A DNA stretch of 64,000 nt from an uncultured beta proteobacterium (GCA_903838565.1 CAILZB010000056.1:1-64000); one strand, 5' to 3'; positions 9,701-17,913 are shown, numbered from the stretch's first letter. Translations and numbers: made by a program. The notes: generated by a model from the letters alone, not told the origin.

Positions 9701-9776
9701 ATGCCCCCGCGCTGGCAAGCGCTCTCAGCCAGGCGAGCCGGCAGCTTCTTCGGATTGGCGGTCCTCGCGGGTTCAT
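6738..9776 (-). CDS. Periplasmic-sensor PAS-PAS-GGDEF-EAL protein (cyclic di-GMP turnover)
   Basis: A 1012-residue membrane sensor. After a signal/anchor segment there is an SBP_bac_3-type periplasmic ligand domain (about 40-280), a membrane helix near 290-312, two PAS domains (about 325-565), a GGDEF domain (LARLGGDEFVAVMGD) and a C-terminal EAL domain (GAEALIRW; DDFGTGYSSL; IAEGVE). Active-site motifs of both catalytic domains look intact, so it could make and degrade c-di-GMP, with the direction set by a small periplasmic ligand, often an amino acid for this domain type. It is transcribed alone and convergent with dctP. The ligand is unknown. Confidence 0.92.
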   Translation of the reverse strand: MNPRGPPIRRSCRLAWLRALASAGALWLGLYAAAAPATEVQHGFLTAQELAWMDGHAGQIRLAPEGNYPPFSFIESGAWHGLSADMIQLLQARLGTRFQVLPAQNLNAILANVQGGRAEVVTSLKETPERAQYLAFTQPYISVPTAIIVKSGFSPGRWPDAFVGKRVAVGKGYGVQGFLEQKFPTITLTLVPDDLDGMQKLAFGEVDALIMDVASASFFIEREKFSNLQIFSAFDYSYDLSFGVRKDLPVLRDILSKTLASLPEQERQAVSDKWIHLHQDSLALILESLAPWMPWVGGVLAALLLACGLVFRSRQQRRQLEQTASKYSRSLIEASLDPLVTISTQGKITDVNQATEQVTGVGRTQLIGSDFADYFTDPVQAREGYQQVFANGFVTDYPLAIRHTSGRITDVLYNASVYRDDAGRVLGVFAAARDVTERKKAEESIQAASVFTYAREGIMITHANGAILNVNEAFTRITGYSRDEVLGKNPRLLSSGRQDKDFYTAMWAELKQKGHWYGEVWNRRKSGELFVEALTITAVRGADGQTEHYVALFTDITAIREHQSQLEHMAHFDALTNLPNRLLLSDRLRQGLAQAERRGQTLAVIYLDLDGFKAVNDQCGHEAGDQLLIAVADRMKQTLREGDTLARLGGDEFVAVMGDLANGDACVPMLNRLLASAALPVSIGDLKLQVSASIGVTFYPQPQSIDADQLLRQADQAMYQAKLAGKGRYHIFDAKKDSSLRVHHESLERIRLGLSEREFVLHYQPKVNMRTGQVIGAEALIRWQHPEGGLLAPALFLPAIEDHPLAVAVGEWVIATALTQIEDWRKAGLNLPVSVNIGTRQLQQADFVDRLRAILAAHPRVDPACLELEILETTALEDISQISRLIESCAEFGVSFALDDFGTGYSSLTYLKRLQVKMLKIDQSFVRDMLDDPDDLAILQGVISMAAAFKRQVIAEGVETVEHGSLLLQLGCDLAQGYGIARPMPASEMPGWVAAWQPEPEWYRLPWVSNDD

Positions 9777-9859
9777 GGCGGGAGGGGTGCTGGGTGAAAG
9801 TTGAGGCCTCTTGAGCGTGTGATGCTACAGCCCCACCGTCTTCATGGTCAATCTGTCGT

Positions 9860-10414
9860 TTACCCCGCCATCAGCTTGTGCACCAGATCTGCTGTGGTGC
9901 TGGCCTTGAACTTGCGCATCAGGCGCGCGCGGTAGATCTCCACCGTGCGGTGGCTGATGGCGAGCAGCTTGCCGATCTCCTTGGATGTCAAGCCGTCCAG
10001 CAGGCTGGCCGCGACCTCGCGTTCGCGCGGCGTGAGTTCAGCTTTCACCGGGCGGCGCGAGGACAGGTCTTCAAAGCTCCAGATGCCGCTTTCGTGCGGC
10101 GCTTCGCGGTTCACCGCGCGCCCGGTCACGTGACACCAGAAGGTCTCGCCCTTGAAGCGGCCGTCAACGCGCTTCATGATGCGGTCGTCGGCGTAGCTGC
10201 CGTTGCGGTTGAGCAGCGGCGCGATGCGCGCACCGGTGCGCTCGTACTCGGCTGCGCTGGGGTAGAGAATCTGGAACGATTGCCCCACCAGCTGTTCGCG
10301 CGAAGCGCCGAACATCTCGCACACGCGCTGGTTGCAGTCCACCATGGTTCGGTTGCGCGACAGCACCAGTCCCAGCGGGGCCAGATCGAAGGCGAGGCGG
10401 TAATCAATGTCCAT
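9860..10414 (-). CDS. PAS-LuxR transcriptional regulator, divergent to scoAB
   Basis: The 184-residue protein has one N-terminal PAS domain (about 5-115) and a C-terminal LuxR/FixJ-type helix-turn-helix (about 125-180; LTPREREVAASLLDGLTSKE, HRTVEIYRARLMRKF). There is no receiver domain, so the PAS domain probably senses a signal directly. It is divergent from the CoA-transferase operon, and the intervening DNA holds tandem TACGTAGTA repeats and an inverted repeat that are good candidates for its binding site. Control of ketone-body or 3-oxoacid use is inferred from position. Confidence 0.87.
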   Translation of the reverse strand: MDIDYRLAFDLAPLGLVLSRNRTMVDCNQRVCEMFGASREQLVGQSFQILYPSAAEYERTGARIAPLLNRNGSYADDRIMKRVDGRFKGETFWCHVTGRAVNREAPHESGIWSFEDLSSRRPVKAELTPREREVAASLLDGLTSKEIGKLLAISHRTVEIYRARLMRKFKASTTADLVHKLMAG

Positions 10415-10449
10415 AGAGGTATCGTTTAAGGGTTTCTACTTTAGGAAGA

Positions 10450-10480
10450 ACTACGTAGTACGTTACGTAGTATCGTAACG
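10450..10480. promoter_or_regulatory. Operator-like repeat cluster between luxR-type gene and scoA
   Basis: Within 31 bp there is the 10-bp palindrome ACTACGTAGT (10450-10459), a direct repeat of TACGTAGTA with a 12-bp period (10452 and 10464), and an inverted repeat CGTTACG/CGTAACG (10461-10467 and 10474-10480). It sits about 36-60 bp from both starts. Binding by the divergent PAS-LuxR protein is inferred. Confidence 0.6.
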
Positions 10481-10508
10481 CCATTGTTTGTTTCCAGGAG
10501 AACACCGA

Positions 10509-11228
10509 GTGAACAAGATTTACCCCAGCGCTGCCGCAGCGCTCGAAGGCATCGTGCACGACGGCCAGTTGCTGGCCGTGGGCGGGTTTGGCCTGTGCGG
10601 CATTCCCGAGGCGCTGATCGACGCGCTGCGCGACAGCGCGGTGAAAGACCTGACGGTCATTTCCAACAACGCCGGGGTCGACGGCTTCGGCTTGGGCAAG
10701 CTGCTGGAGACGCGCCAGATCAAGCGCATGATTTCCAGCTACGTGGGCGAGAACAAGGAGTTCGAGCGCCAGTATCTGGCGGGCGAACTGGAGCTGGAAT
10801 TCACGCCGCAGGGCACGCTGGCCGAGAAGTTGCGCGCCGGCGGCGCCGGCATTCCGGCGTTCTTCACGCGCACCGGCTATGGCACGCTCGTGGCCGAGGG
10901 CAAGGAAACGCGCGAGTTCGACGGTCACATGTATGTGATGGAACGCGCTTTGGTGCCCGATGTGTCGCTGGTCAAGGCCTGGAAGGCCGACAAGAGCGGC
11001 AATCTGATCTTTCGCCGCACCGCGCGCAACTTCAATCCGGCCGTGGCCATGGCCGGCCGCATCACGGTGGTGGAAGTGGAAGAGATCGTCGAGACCGGCA
11101 CGTTCGACCCGGATGCCGTGCATCTGCCGGGCATCTACGTGAGCCGCCTGGTGCTGAACGCGCATCCGGAGAAACGGATCGAGAAGAGAACACTGACTGA
11201 AACGTCGACTAAGAAAGCGGTAGTCTGA
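10509..11228 (+). CDS. scoA: 3-oxoacid CoA-transferase, subunit A
   Basis: The 239-residue alpha subunit transfers CoA between succinyl-CoA (or acetyl-CoA) and a 3-oxoacid such as acetoacetate. The CoA-binding glycine-rich stretch [13 protein letters not shown] lies near 25-37 and SNNAG near 56. The GTG at 10509 is preferred because CCAGGAG ends eight bases before it; upstream TTG codons lack this. The stop is two bases from the subunit B start, so the heterodimer genes form an operon. The divergent PAS-LuxR gene is the likely regulator. Confidence 0.92.
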   Translation: MNKIYPSAAAALEGIVHDGQLLAVGGFGLCGIPEALIDALRDSAVKDLTVISNNAGVDGFGLGKLLETRQIKRMISSYVGENKEFERQYLAGELELEFTPQGTLAEKLRAGGAGIPAFFTRTGYGTLVAEGKETREFDGHMYVMERALVPDVSLVKAWKADKSGNLIFRRTARNFNPAVAMAGRITVVEVEEIVETGTFDPDAVHLPGIYVSRLVLNAHPEKRIEKRTLTETSTKKAVV

Positions 11229-11230
11229 TC

Positions 11231-11869
11231 ATGGCCTGGACACACGACCAAATGGCAGCCAAGGCGGCTGAAGAACTGCAGGACGGTTTCTACGTCAACC
11301 TCGGCATCGGCCTGCCCACGCTGGTGGCCAACTTCGTCTCGCCCGACATCGAAGTCTGGCTGCAAAGCGAAAACGGCATGCTCGGAATCGGACCGTTCCC
11401 TACCGAAGATGAGGTGGACGCGGATCTGATCAATGCCGGCAAACAGACCGTGACCACGATTCCCGGCTCCAGCATCTTTGGCAGCCACGACAGCTTTGCC
11501 ATGATCCGCGGCGGCAAGATCAACCTCTCGATCCTGGGCGCGATGCAGGTCAGCGCCAGCGGCGATCTGGCCAACTGGATGATCCCTGGCAAGATGGTCA
11601 AGGGCATGGGCGGCGCCATGGACCTGGTGGGCGGCGTGAAGAACGTGGTGGTGCTGATGGAGCACGTCGCGAAGAAGAAGGACGGCAGCATCGACCTGAA
11701 GATCTTGCCCGAGTGCACCTTGCCGCTGACGGGCGTGGGCGTGGTGGACCGCATCATCACCGACCTGGCCGTGATGGACGTCACGCCCCACGGTCTGAAG
11801 GTGGTGGAGATGGCGCCGGGCGTGACGCGCGAAGAGCTGCAGTCCAAGACGGGCGTGCCGCTGCATTGA
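11231..11869 (+). CDS. scoB: 3-oxoacid CoA-transferase, subunit B
   Basis: The 212-residue beta subunit carries the catalytic glutamate in [12 protein letters not shown] (Glu47), which forms the glutamyl-CoA thioester intermediate in this family, and the [10 protein letters not shown] motif near 23. Together with scoA it makes a complete bacterial SCOT-type enzyme for acetoacetate activation or short-chain acid exchange. Length is typical. It converges on the kinase gene that ends at 11895. Confidence 0.93.
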   Translation: MAWTHDQMAAKAAEELQDGFYVNLGIGLPTLVANFVSPDIEVWLQSENGMLGIGPFPTEDEVDADLINAGKQTVTTIPGSSIFGSHDSFAMIRGGKINLSILGAMQVSASGDLANWMIPGKMVKGMGGAMDLVGGVKNVVVLMEHVAKKKDGSIDLKILPECTLPLTGVGVVDRIITDLAVMDVTPHGLKVVEMAPGVTREELQSKTGVPLH

Positions 11870-11894
11870 TGCCAGCGGCGCTGCCCGCGGTGCA

Positions 11895-14324
11895 TTAACT
11901 GTCGGGCATCTTTTCCGCGGTCTTGGCCGCAACCACTGGAACCGGGCGGCTCCAGGTGGACAGCTTGCCTACCAGCTCGCGGATTTCGCGCATCAGGAAA
12001 ACCATGGGCAGCAGCCGCCAGGCGGCGACCGTGAGAGCCAACGCGACGGGCAAGTAGCGCAAACTCTGTGGCAAGAACAAGGGTAGAAACAACACTGCCA
12101 GCGCCACAAAGATCGCGACTTCCCGGCTCAGCCAGCCCACATTCCGGGCGCGGTGTTCGATCAATTTTTCCACCCGTTGCCGGAGCTGGGTCAGCACCGG
12201 TTTCGCGCGCGCTACCGACTTGCTCATCTGCTGCCAGGGCAGGTCTGAACGCCCCGAGGCGATGATGCGCGCCACCAGATCGAAATAGCGCTCGATGCTG
12301 GCGGCCAGGTCACTGGCACCCGCGGCTGCGATCAAGCTGGCGCGACCGGCACTTTGAATTTGAGACAGTACATTATGGAACTCCGTGCCCATCGCCTTGC
12401 ATTCATCCGCCTGGGCTTCCAATGCGCGTGCGTTCGCTTGCCGTTGACGTTCCACCACCTTGCGCGCTTCGGGCAGCAGCGACTCCAGCACCAGCAGGTC
12501 TGCCGCTGCCATGGATTGCGGCTCACCCAGCTCGCCCAGCCAAGGGCAGTGCACAGTGAGGCTTGCCAGCTCCGCGGTCAGGCGTGAGCGCAGACGCTGC
12601 GCCCAGACCGCGTCGTAGGCGACGGCCAGCAAGCGCGCATGCATGCTGGCCAGGGCTGGGCGATCGGGGTCGCTCTTGCCGTAGAGCAGTTGATGCACAT
12701 CGGGATATTCGTTCGCAGCGGTCGCGGCCGCAGGCGCTTTCGCCTTGATGCGCGCCAAGCCCTGCTCCCAGGCCTGGTCGAACAGATCGGCGGCGTCGCC
12801 CCAGCGCTGCACGATGTCGGCGCACTCGCTGTTGCCCGCCTGCGCATAGGCTTGCAGCACGCGGTATTGGTGCAGCTGATGCAGCCAGTGCGCGGCGTCC
12901 AGGTCGCCATTCAAGGCTTCGTTGGCGTGCATCAACACCGCCCGCAAGCCCAGCGGCTCGCCGCGCCACACGGCAGGAATTCCGGGCGCCAGCTGCAGGA
13001 TCAGCTGCAGCAGTTGCACGTCCACCGGCATGCGGCTGTCGTGGCGCAGATCGATCAGCATGCGCACCACGTTCTGGTCGACCTGCACATCGCGAAACCA
13101 GGTCAGCAGCAGCCCGTTGCCGATGTCGGCCACGCCCGCGGCCCAGTTGCGCGCCAGCGCCACGGCGAGCTGCTCGGGGCTGTAGCAGACTTCCTGGCCG
13201 AGCCGATAGGGCTGCTCGAAACTGTGCGCCACGGCCTGATCCAGCGGCTCGGCCAGGCTGGGATCGTGTGCCAGCCAACGCTTGACCTCGCTGCCACCCC
13301 AGCGGTTCTTGGGGTCGCGGATCAACAGACCGCGCAGCAGCTTCTTGAAGCTCCGATCCGGGACTTCGGCGAGGTCGATGCCGCGCGTCGTCAGATGGTG
13401 CAGCACCACCGGCTCCGACAGTCCGGCAAAGGGGTGCTTGCCCAGAATGGATTCCAGAACGATGATGCCCAGGGCCCAGAAATCGGCCTTGACGTCGATG
13501 ACGCCGGACAGGCTCTCGGGCGAGGCGTAGGGCAGGGTGCGCGCCGTGCCGGTGAAGCGCTGCGTGGCTTCGAGCACCGAGGAGATGCCGAAATCGGTCA
13601 GCACCAGTTCCAGTGGCTGCAAGGCGCGTACCAGGATGTTCTCGGGCTTCAGATCGCGGTGCAGCAGGCCCACCGCGTGCACGGCCTCGATCGCCGCGGC
13701 CACCTGGCGAACCACCTCACGCATCGCCTCGCCAGGCAGCGGACCGGTGCGCAGCAGCTCGCGCAGCGAACCGCTCTCGCAGTACTCCATCAACTCGTAG
13801 GCATAGCCCTGTTGCGTGCCGGTCTGCAGCACCCGAACGCAGTATTTCGGATCCACGCGAGCCATGCGCTGCAGTACCTCGGCCTTGGGATGCACACCGT
13901 GCCGGTAGACCTTGGCCACGAACGTCGGTCCGCCGGACAGACTTTGCACCAGCAGCAGTTCGGCCTCGGCGCCTGACGTGGTCAAAGGCTGGAGGATGCG
14001 GTACTCGTCCTTCAACTTGCCCGGCAGGCTGATCAGGCTCTGCAGCTGATCGCCGGCGCCTGCAGACTGCGCCAAGGGGCGGTCGCAGTAGAGGCAGGTC
14101 TTGGAGCCCGGTGGATTGCTTTGGCCGCAGTCCGCGTGCCCACAGATGCTCGCTTGCGCCTGCGCCGCAACGTCGATCCGCGCTGCCGCAGCGCTTGCAA
14201 CAGCGTCGGCCTGGCGGCTCACCAGATCGACCCCGGCGAGCAAGGCGCCGCAGGCGCAGCGCATCACCTGCGGCTCGTTTTCGGTGCCGCAGCTCGGGCA
14301 GATGCGGTGGTAATTCGCGCTCAA
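11895..14324 (-). CDS. Zinc-ribbon Ser/Thr protein kinase with C-terminal membrane segments
   Basis: The 809-residue protein starts with two zinc-ribbon-like clusters (Cys9, 12, 23, 25 and Cys61, 66, 77, 80). A Hanks-type kinase domain follows (about 105-370) with the ATP-contacting Lys138 in FVAKVYR, the catalytic loop HRDLKPEN (222-229) and DFG (244-246). The glycine-rich loop is poorly conserved. A long helical region with no recognised fold follows, then two membrane helices near 735-785. The TTG start at 14324 is supported by GGAGGAG seven bases upstream. It is the last gene of a coupled four-gene operon with radical SAM and AAA+ genes. Substrates are unknown; the radical SAM, AAA+ and coiled-coil partners are candidates. 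Confidence 0.85.
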   Translation of the reverse strand: MSANYHRICPSCGTENEPQVMRCACGALLAGVDLVSRQADAVASAAAARIDVAAQAQASICGHADCGQSNPPGSKTCLYCDRPLAQSAGAGDQLQSLISLPGKLKDEYRILQPLTTSGAEAELLLVQSLSGGPTFVAKVYRHGVHPKAEVLQRMARVDPKYCVRVLQTGTQQGYAYELMEYCESGSLRELLRTGPLPGEAMREVVRQVAAAIEAVHAVGLLHRDLKPENILVRALQPLELVLTDFGISSVLEATQRFTGTARTLPYASPESLSGVIDVKADFWALGIIVLESILGKHPFAGLSEPVVLHHLTTRGIDLAEVPDRSFKKLLRGLLIRDPKNRWGGSEVKRWLAHDPSLAEPLDQAVAHSFEQPYRLGQEVCYSPEQLAVALARNWAAGVADIGNGLLLTWFRDVQVDQNVVRMLIDLRHDSRMPVDVQLLQLILQLAPGIPAVWRGEPLGLRAVLMHANEALNGDLDAAHWLHQLHQYRVLQAYAQAGNSECADIVQRWGDAADLFDQAWEQGLARIKAKAPAAATAANEYPDVHQLLYGKSDPDRPALASMHARLLAVAYDAVWAQRLRSRLTAELASLTVHCPWLGELGEPQSMAAADLLVLESLLPEARKVVERQRQANARALEAQADECKAMGTEFHNVLSQIQSAGRASLIAAAGASDLAASIERYFDLVARIIASGRSDLPWQQMSKSVARAKPVLTQLRQRVEKLIEHRARNVGWLSREVAIFVALAVLFLPLFLPQSLRYLPVALALTVAAWRLLPMVFLMREIRELVGKLSTWSRPVPVVAAKTAEKMPDS

Positions 14325-14327
14325 CGA

Positions 14328-14984
14328 CTAGCTCCTCCAGGAAACCTGGCTGAACGCCAGTCCGCGCTCCTGGCACGAGGCCTCGAGCGCCGCCATGTCG
14401 CCGCGCGCCGGAATGCCGACGTACCAGACGCGGTCGCCATCCACCATGGTCTGCATGCGCTTGTCCGAACCGTGCGCCAGCGCGTCCACTTGGGTTGCAT
14501 AACGCTGGCGGCCGCGCTCCGACAGCGGCAGCAAAGGCTGGTTGGACGAACCGCGCCAGACCTGTGTGAGCGGCCTGGCCTGGACAAAGGGTTCGGGGAT
14601 GAGCGCGTCGAGTTGCTGCAGCAATCCAGCGTGCTTCTTTCGCAGCGTGGTCAGCGCATAGCCGCTGTAGCACAGGATGTCGAAATCCAGTTTCTCCTGG
14701 CTGCGCCATTGCGCCAACCCGGCCAGCAGCGCGGCCAGCGCCTGGGGTTGATCGAAGGGCTCGCCACCCGTGATGGTCACGCCGTCGAGTACGCTGTTGG
14801 AAGTCTGGCGGCACCAGGACAGCAGCCGTGCCACGCTCATGTCGCGCCCCGGGTCCCGGTTCCAGGTGTCCTGCGACACGCAGCCCTTGCAGCCTATGCT
14901 GCAACCCTGAAGCCAGACGCCGATGCGCCGTCCCGGTCCCAGCACCGTCACCGGAAAGTGCGCCTTGTTGACGGAGATCTTCAT
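14328..14984 (-). CDS. Radical SAM protein of the activating-enzyme (NrdG-like) type
   Basis: The 218-residue protein has the iron-sulfur motif CSIGCKGC (Cys28, 32, 35; CX3CX2C) and TITGGEPFDQ, the SAM-contacting GGE motif. Its size and order resemble small activases such as anaerobic ribonucleotide reductase activator NrdG, but no glycyl-radical enzyme gene is nearby. The ATG at 14984 overlaps the AAA+ stop in an ATGA arrangement; a GTG two codons earlier is the alternative. The kinase gene starts four bases after its stop. The function within the operon is not known; protein modification or [4Fe-4S]-dependent sensing are possibilities. Confidence 0.85.
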   Translation of the reverse strand: MKISVNKAHFPVTVLGPGRRIGVWLQGCSIGCKGCVSQDTWNRDPGRDMSVARLLSWCRQTSNSVLDGVTITGGEPFDQPQALAALLAGLAQWRSQEKLDFDILCYSGYALTTLRKKHAGLLQQLDALIPEPFVQARPLTQVWRGSSNQPLLPLSERGRQRYATQVDALAHGSDKRMQTMVDGDRVWYVGIPARGDMAALEASCQERGLAFSQVSWRS

Positions 14985-16819
14985 GTGCACTGCAAGGTCA
15001 GCGTGATCACTTTTTCCATTTCGGCGAGACCGGTGATGGTCACCGTCTTGACGCCTTCCATCTCGGTCTCGAACAGCACGCGCGACAGCGGGTTGATGAA
15101 CACCGACTCCAGCTGGTTGCCGATGCCGCGCCCGCCGTTGTCCAGGTCGCGCGTGCAGCGCGTCAACAGCGCCTGGCGAAACTCTGCCGAGAGCGCGAGC
15201 TGGACTTTGAATTCCTCCTGCAGGCGCCGCGCCACGTTGCGCAGCATGCCGTCGAAAATGCGCTCGGCCACCTCGGCGCTGATGAAGTTGAAGACCACGA
15301 TGTTGTCGCCGATGCGGTTCAGCAGTTCGGGGCGCGAGAGCTTGAACTTGAAGTAGTTGCCGATGGCTTCGCGCACCCTGGCCTCGACCGTCTCGTAGGG
15401 GTCGCCGGGGCGCACGCTCTGCACGCGCTGGCCCTGGGCGTCTTCCACGTAGATCCCCAGGTTCGAGGTGAACACCAGAATCGTTTCCGAAAAATACGCC
15501 GTGTCGCCGCGGCCATCGGTCAGGCGCCCGTCTTCCAGAATCTGCAGGAATTTGTCCAGGATGCGCGGATGGGCCTTCTCGATCTCATCGAACAGCACGA
15601 CGGAGAAGGGCTTCTCGCGCACCGCGTTCGTGAGCTCGCCACCGGCGTCGAATCCGATGTAGCCGGGCGGCGCACCGAGCAGGCGTGCGCTCGTGTGCTC
15701 CTCGGCGAACTCGCTCATGTCAAAGCGCAGGTAGGCGCGCTCGTCGCCGAACACCAGCTGCGTCAGCGTCTTGGCCAGCTCGGTCTTGCCCACACCCGTG
15801 GGCCCGGCGAAAAACAGCACACCGCGCGGTCGGCTGCCGCCGGATCGGGCCTGCGCGCCGGTCAGGCCCATGACGGAGCGCTTGAGGATGTCCAGCGTCT
15901 TGACCACTGCCGGGTGCTGGCCCTTGACGCGATCTTCGATGAAGGGCTGTGCGTCGCGAATCTTCTGGCGCAGGTAATCCTTGCGCCAGGGGTTGTCCAG
16001 CGCGCCCACCTTGTAGCAGCGCACCGCGTCGTCAATGTCCTGTATGCCCAGATGCGCGCGATCCGCCAGTTCGGTGATGTCCGTGAGCGCGGTCAGCGTC
16101 AGGCCTTCCGTGCCCTCGGTGAAGTTCTTCACGAACTGGTCCCGCGCAGAGGCCGGCGCCTCGGCGAAGCCCTGAAACAGCGGCGCGAGTTGCGTCGCCG
16201 CGGCCTGGCGCGTCTCGAAATCTGGCTTGCCGATGATCAGGCTGGCAACGCGCTCGCTGTCCAGCGTGAACCACGAAGGCAGGTCCTGTGCGCGGTTCAG
16301 TAACCACAGCACCGGGTTGTATTGGGGCGAGCCGCCGCCCTCGCGCGGCACCATGGGCGCGGCGTTCAAGGACAGCTTTTCGGCGGCGACGAAGAAGCGG
16401 TGTTCGGCCTCGCCCAGGTGCTCGACCTGGCGCGTCATGCGCGAGGCGAAGTCCAGCACCAGGGCGCAACGTGCCTCGCGCTGCGCGCTCAATTTCTTCA
16501 TCACGCCGCTGAGCGTCTCCAGGCTCATCACCTGGCAGCCACCGGAGAGCTTGAGATCGAACAATCGCTCGGCCAGCTCGCGCGCCGCGGGCTCGTCCGG
16601 ATAGACGCGCAGGCCGTCGGCCGGGTCGAACACCAGGAAGAAGCGGTAGTCGCGAACTTTCAGCGTCTCCCACAGCGCGCGCAGCAGCGGCACCAGCGCC
16701 ACACCGGTCGCCAGCGGCGTGAGAAAGCTGTCGCGGATGGCGCCCGAGACGACAAATTGCGAGCGGATCGCGAGCAGGCGTTCCAGATCGGCGAGCCAGC
16801 GGGGTGCAGTGGTTTTCAT
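14981..16819 (-). CDS. AAA+ ATPase with ClpB-type second domain and degenerate first module
   Basis: The 612-residue protein carries a full Clp/Hsp100 D2-type AAA+ domain in its second half: Walker A GPTGVGKTE near 339, pore-loop-like PPGYIG near 384, Walker B VVLFDEIEKAHP near 407, sensor-1 TSN near 451, arginine finger in RPELLNRIGD near 502, sensor-2 GGRGIGN near 570. Residues 1-290 look like a first AAA+ module without a Walker A (LVLDF strand near 120 and a lid-like helical segment 240-290). No ClpP-binding loop was recognised. The ATG overlaps the upstream stop (ATGA). It probably remodels or unfolds a client of this operon; the client is unknown. Confidence 0.85.
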   Translation of the reverse strand: MKTTAPRWLADLERLLAIRSQFVVSGAIRDSFLTPLATGVALVPLLRALWETLKVRDYRFFLVFDPADGLRVYPDEPAARELAERLFDLKLSGGCQVMSLETLSGVMKKLSAQREARCALVLDFASRMTRQVEHLGEAEHRFFVAAEKLSLNAAPMVPREGGGSPQYNPVLWLLNRAQDLPSWFTLDSERVASLIIGKPDFETRQAAATQLAPLFQGFAEAPASARDQFVKNFTEGTEGLTLTALTDITELADRAHLGIQDIDDAVRCYKVGALDNPWRKDYLRQKIRDAQPFIEDRVKGQHPAVVKTLDILKRSVMGLTGAQARSGGSRPRGVLFFAGPTGVGKTELAKTLTQLVFGDERAYLRFDMSEFAEEHTSARLLGAPPGYIGFDAGGELTNAVREKPFSVVLFDEIEKAHPRILDKFLQILEDGRLTDGRGDTAYFSETILVFTSNLGIYVEDAQGQRVQSVRPGDPYETVEARVREAIGNYFKFKLSRPELLNRIGDNIVVFNFISAEVAERIFDGMLRNVARRLQEEFKVQLALSAEFRQALLTRCTRDLDNGGRGIGNQLESVFINPLSRVLFETEMEGVKTVTITGLAEMEKVITLTLQCT

Positions 16820-17877
16820 TTGAGCTCGCGTTGCAGCGGTTGAGTGAGCGGTGCGGATGCGTCTTCGTCGGCGAATGACGGCAGCTTGTCGGCATCGACC
16901 AACTGCACCGGCAGCTCGCCCGCGGCGAGACGGCGCGTGACATCGAGTTGCACGCCGCGCAGCTCCAGCGCCTTGAGCAGCGCGGGGAATTCGGCGCACC
17001 ATCGGTCCTCGGCCAGATGGTCGAGCACGCTGCGTTCGTTCTGGCCCTCGCTCACGGCGCGAACCACGTTGAAGTTGACGGAACTTGTCTGCGCGTTCAC
17101 CCGCATGCGGACCATGTACTTGCCCCAGGACTGGCGGCGAAAATGCACGACGCCGCCTTCGACAAACAGCGTGCTGCCAATCTCTTCCACCTGGTAACCC
17201 AGGTCCTTGAGCGACTGCTCGACGATGGTGGCCGTGGCTTGTTGCACCTGCTGTTGTTGCAGGGCTTCGATGTGGGCCTGGATGCGCGCGCGCAGTTCGG
17301 TGGCCAGCAGTTCGGCGCGCTCGCCCGGCAACTGGGCGTCGAGTTCGTGCGCCACGCTCTGGATGTTCTCAGGGACCGCCCCCAGCTCAGCAATGCGCAG
17401 CAGCAGGCGTTGCGCGAGCGAGCGCGGCGCGGCGGCGGGAACAGGCAGATCGACGGCCTGCTCGGCGAACTGATCGCTCTGACGCGCGGCTTCGGTCAAC
17501 AAAATGGCGCGCAGATCGGCGCTCAGTGCCTGCAATGCACGCACATAAGCCGCCAGTGCGTCGGCACTGTCAGCAAGCGGCGGTGCCGGGCGCGTGGCGC
17601 GTACCTGCTCGGTTAGCCCCAAGCGCTCGGCCAGACCCAGGAGTTGATCAAAGGCGATTTCCGCGCTTCGCGCTTCTTCTCCCAGCGCGGCCTGCCCTTG
17701 CTGCTGCGCGGCGCTTTGCACGGCGGTGCGGGTTTCGTTTTGTCGTTGATGCTGTTGTTGCAATGCAGCCGCATTGGCATAGCCCTGATACACGGCCTGG
17801 GCTGCCCGAATGGCCGCTGCAGAGAGCAGGGCGGCGATCGGGCTTGTCGTGATAACGACGGTGATGGGACCACTCAT
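16816..17877 (-). CDS. Unknown helical protein, first gene of kinase/radical SAM/AAA+ operon
   Basis: No family is recognised in this 353-residue protein. It opens with a short Ala-rich, moderately hydrophobic stretch (ITTSPIAALLSAAAIRAAQ), then a Gln-rich probable coiled coil (about 38-75) and long Ala/Leu/Glu/Arg-rich helices to about 210. A mixed alpha/beta segment at 215-300 (GYQVEEIGSTLFVEGGVVHF) could be a small globular domain. It leads the coupled operon and its stop overlaps the AAA+ start, so it may be the adaptor, substrate or scaffold of the ATPase. No strong Shine-Dalgarno precedes the ATG at 17877. Confidence 0.7.
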   Translation of the reverse strand: MSGPITVVITTSPIAALLSAAAIRAAQAVYQGYANAAALQQQHQRQNETRTAVQSAAQQQGQAALGEEARSAEIAFDQLLGLAERLGLTEQVRATRPAPPLADSADALAAYVRALQALSADLRAILLTEAARQSDQFAEQAVDLPVPAAAPRSLAQRLLLRIAELGAVPENIQSVAHELDAQLPGERAELLATELRARIQAHIEALQQQQVQQATATIVEQSLKDLGYQVEEIGSTLFVEGGVVHFRRQSWGKYMVRMRVNAQTSSVNFNVVRAVSEGQNERSVLDHLAEDRWCAEFPALLKALELRGVQLDVTRRLAAGELPVQLVDADKLPSFADEDASAPLTQPLQRELK

Positions 17878-17913
17878 GAGCGCAAGTATCGCAGGAAGTG
17901 GCGGGGCCAGACT

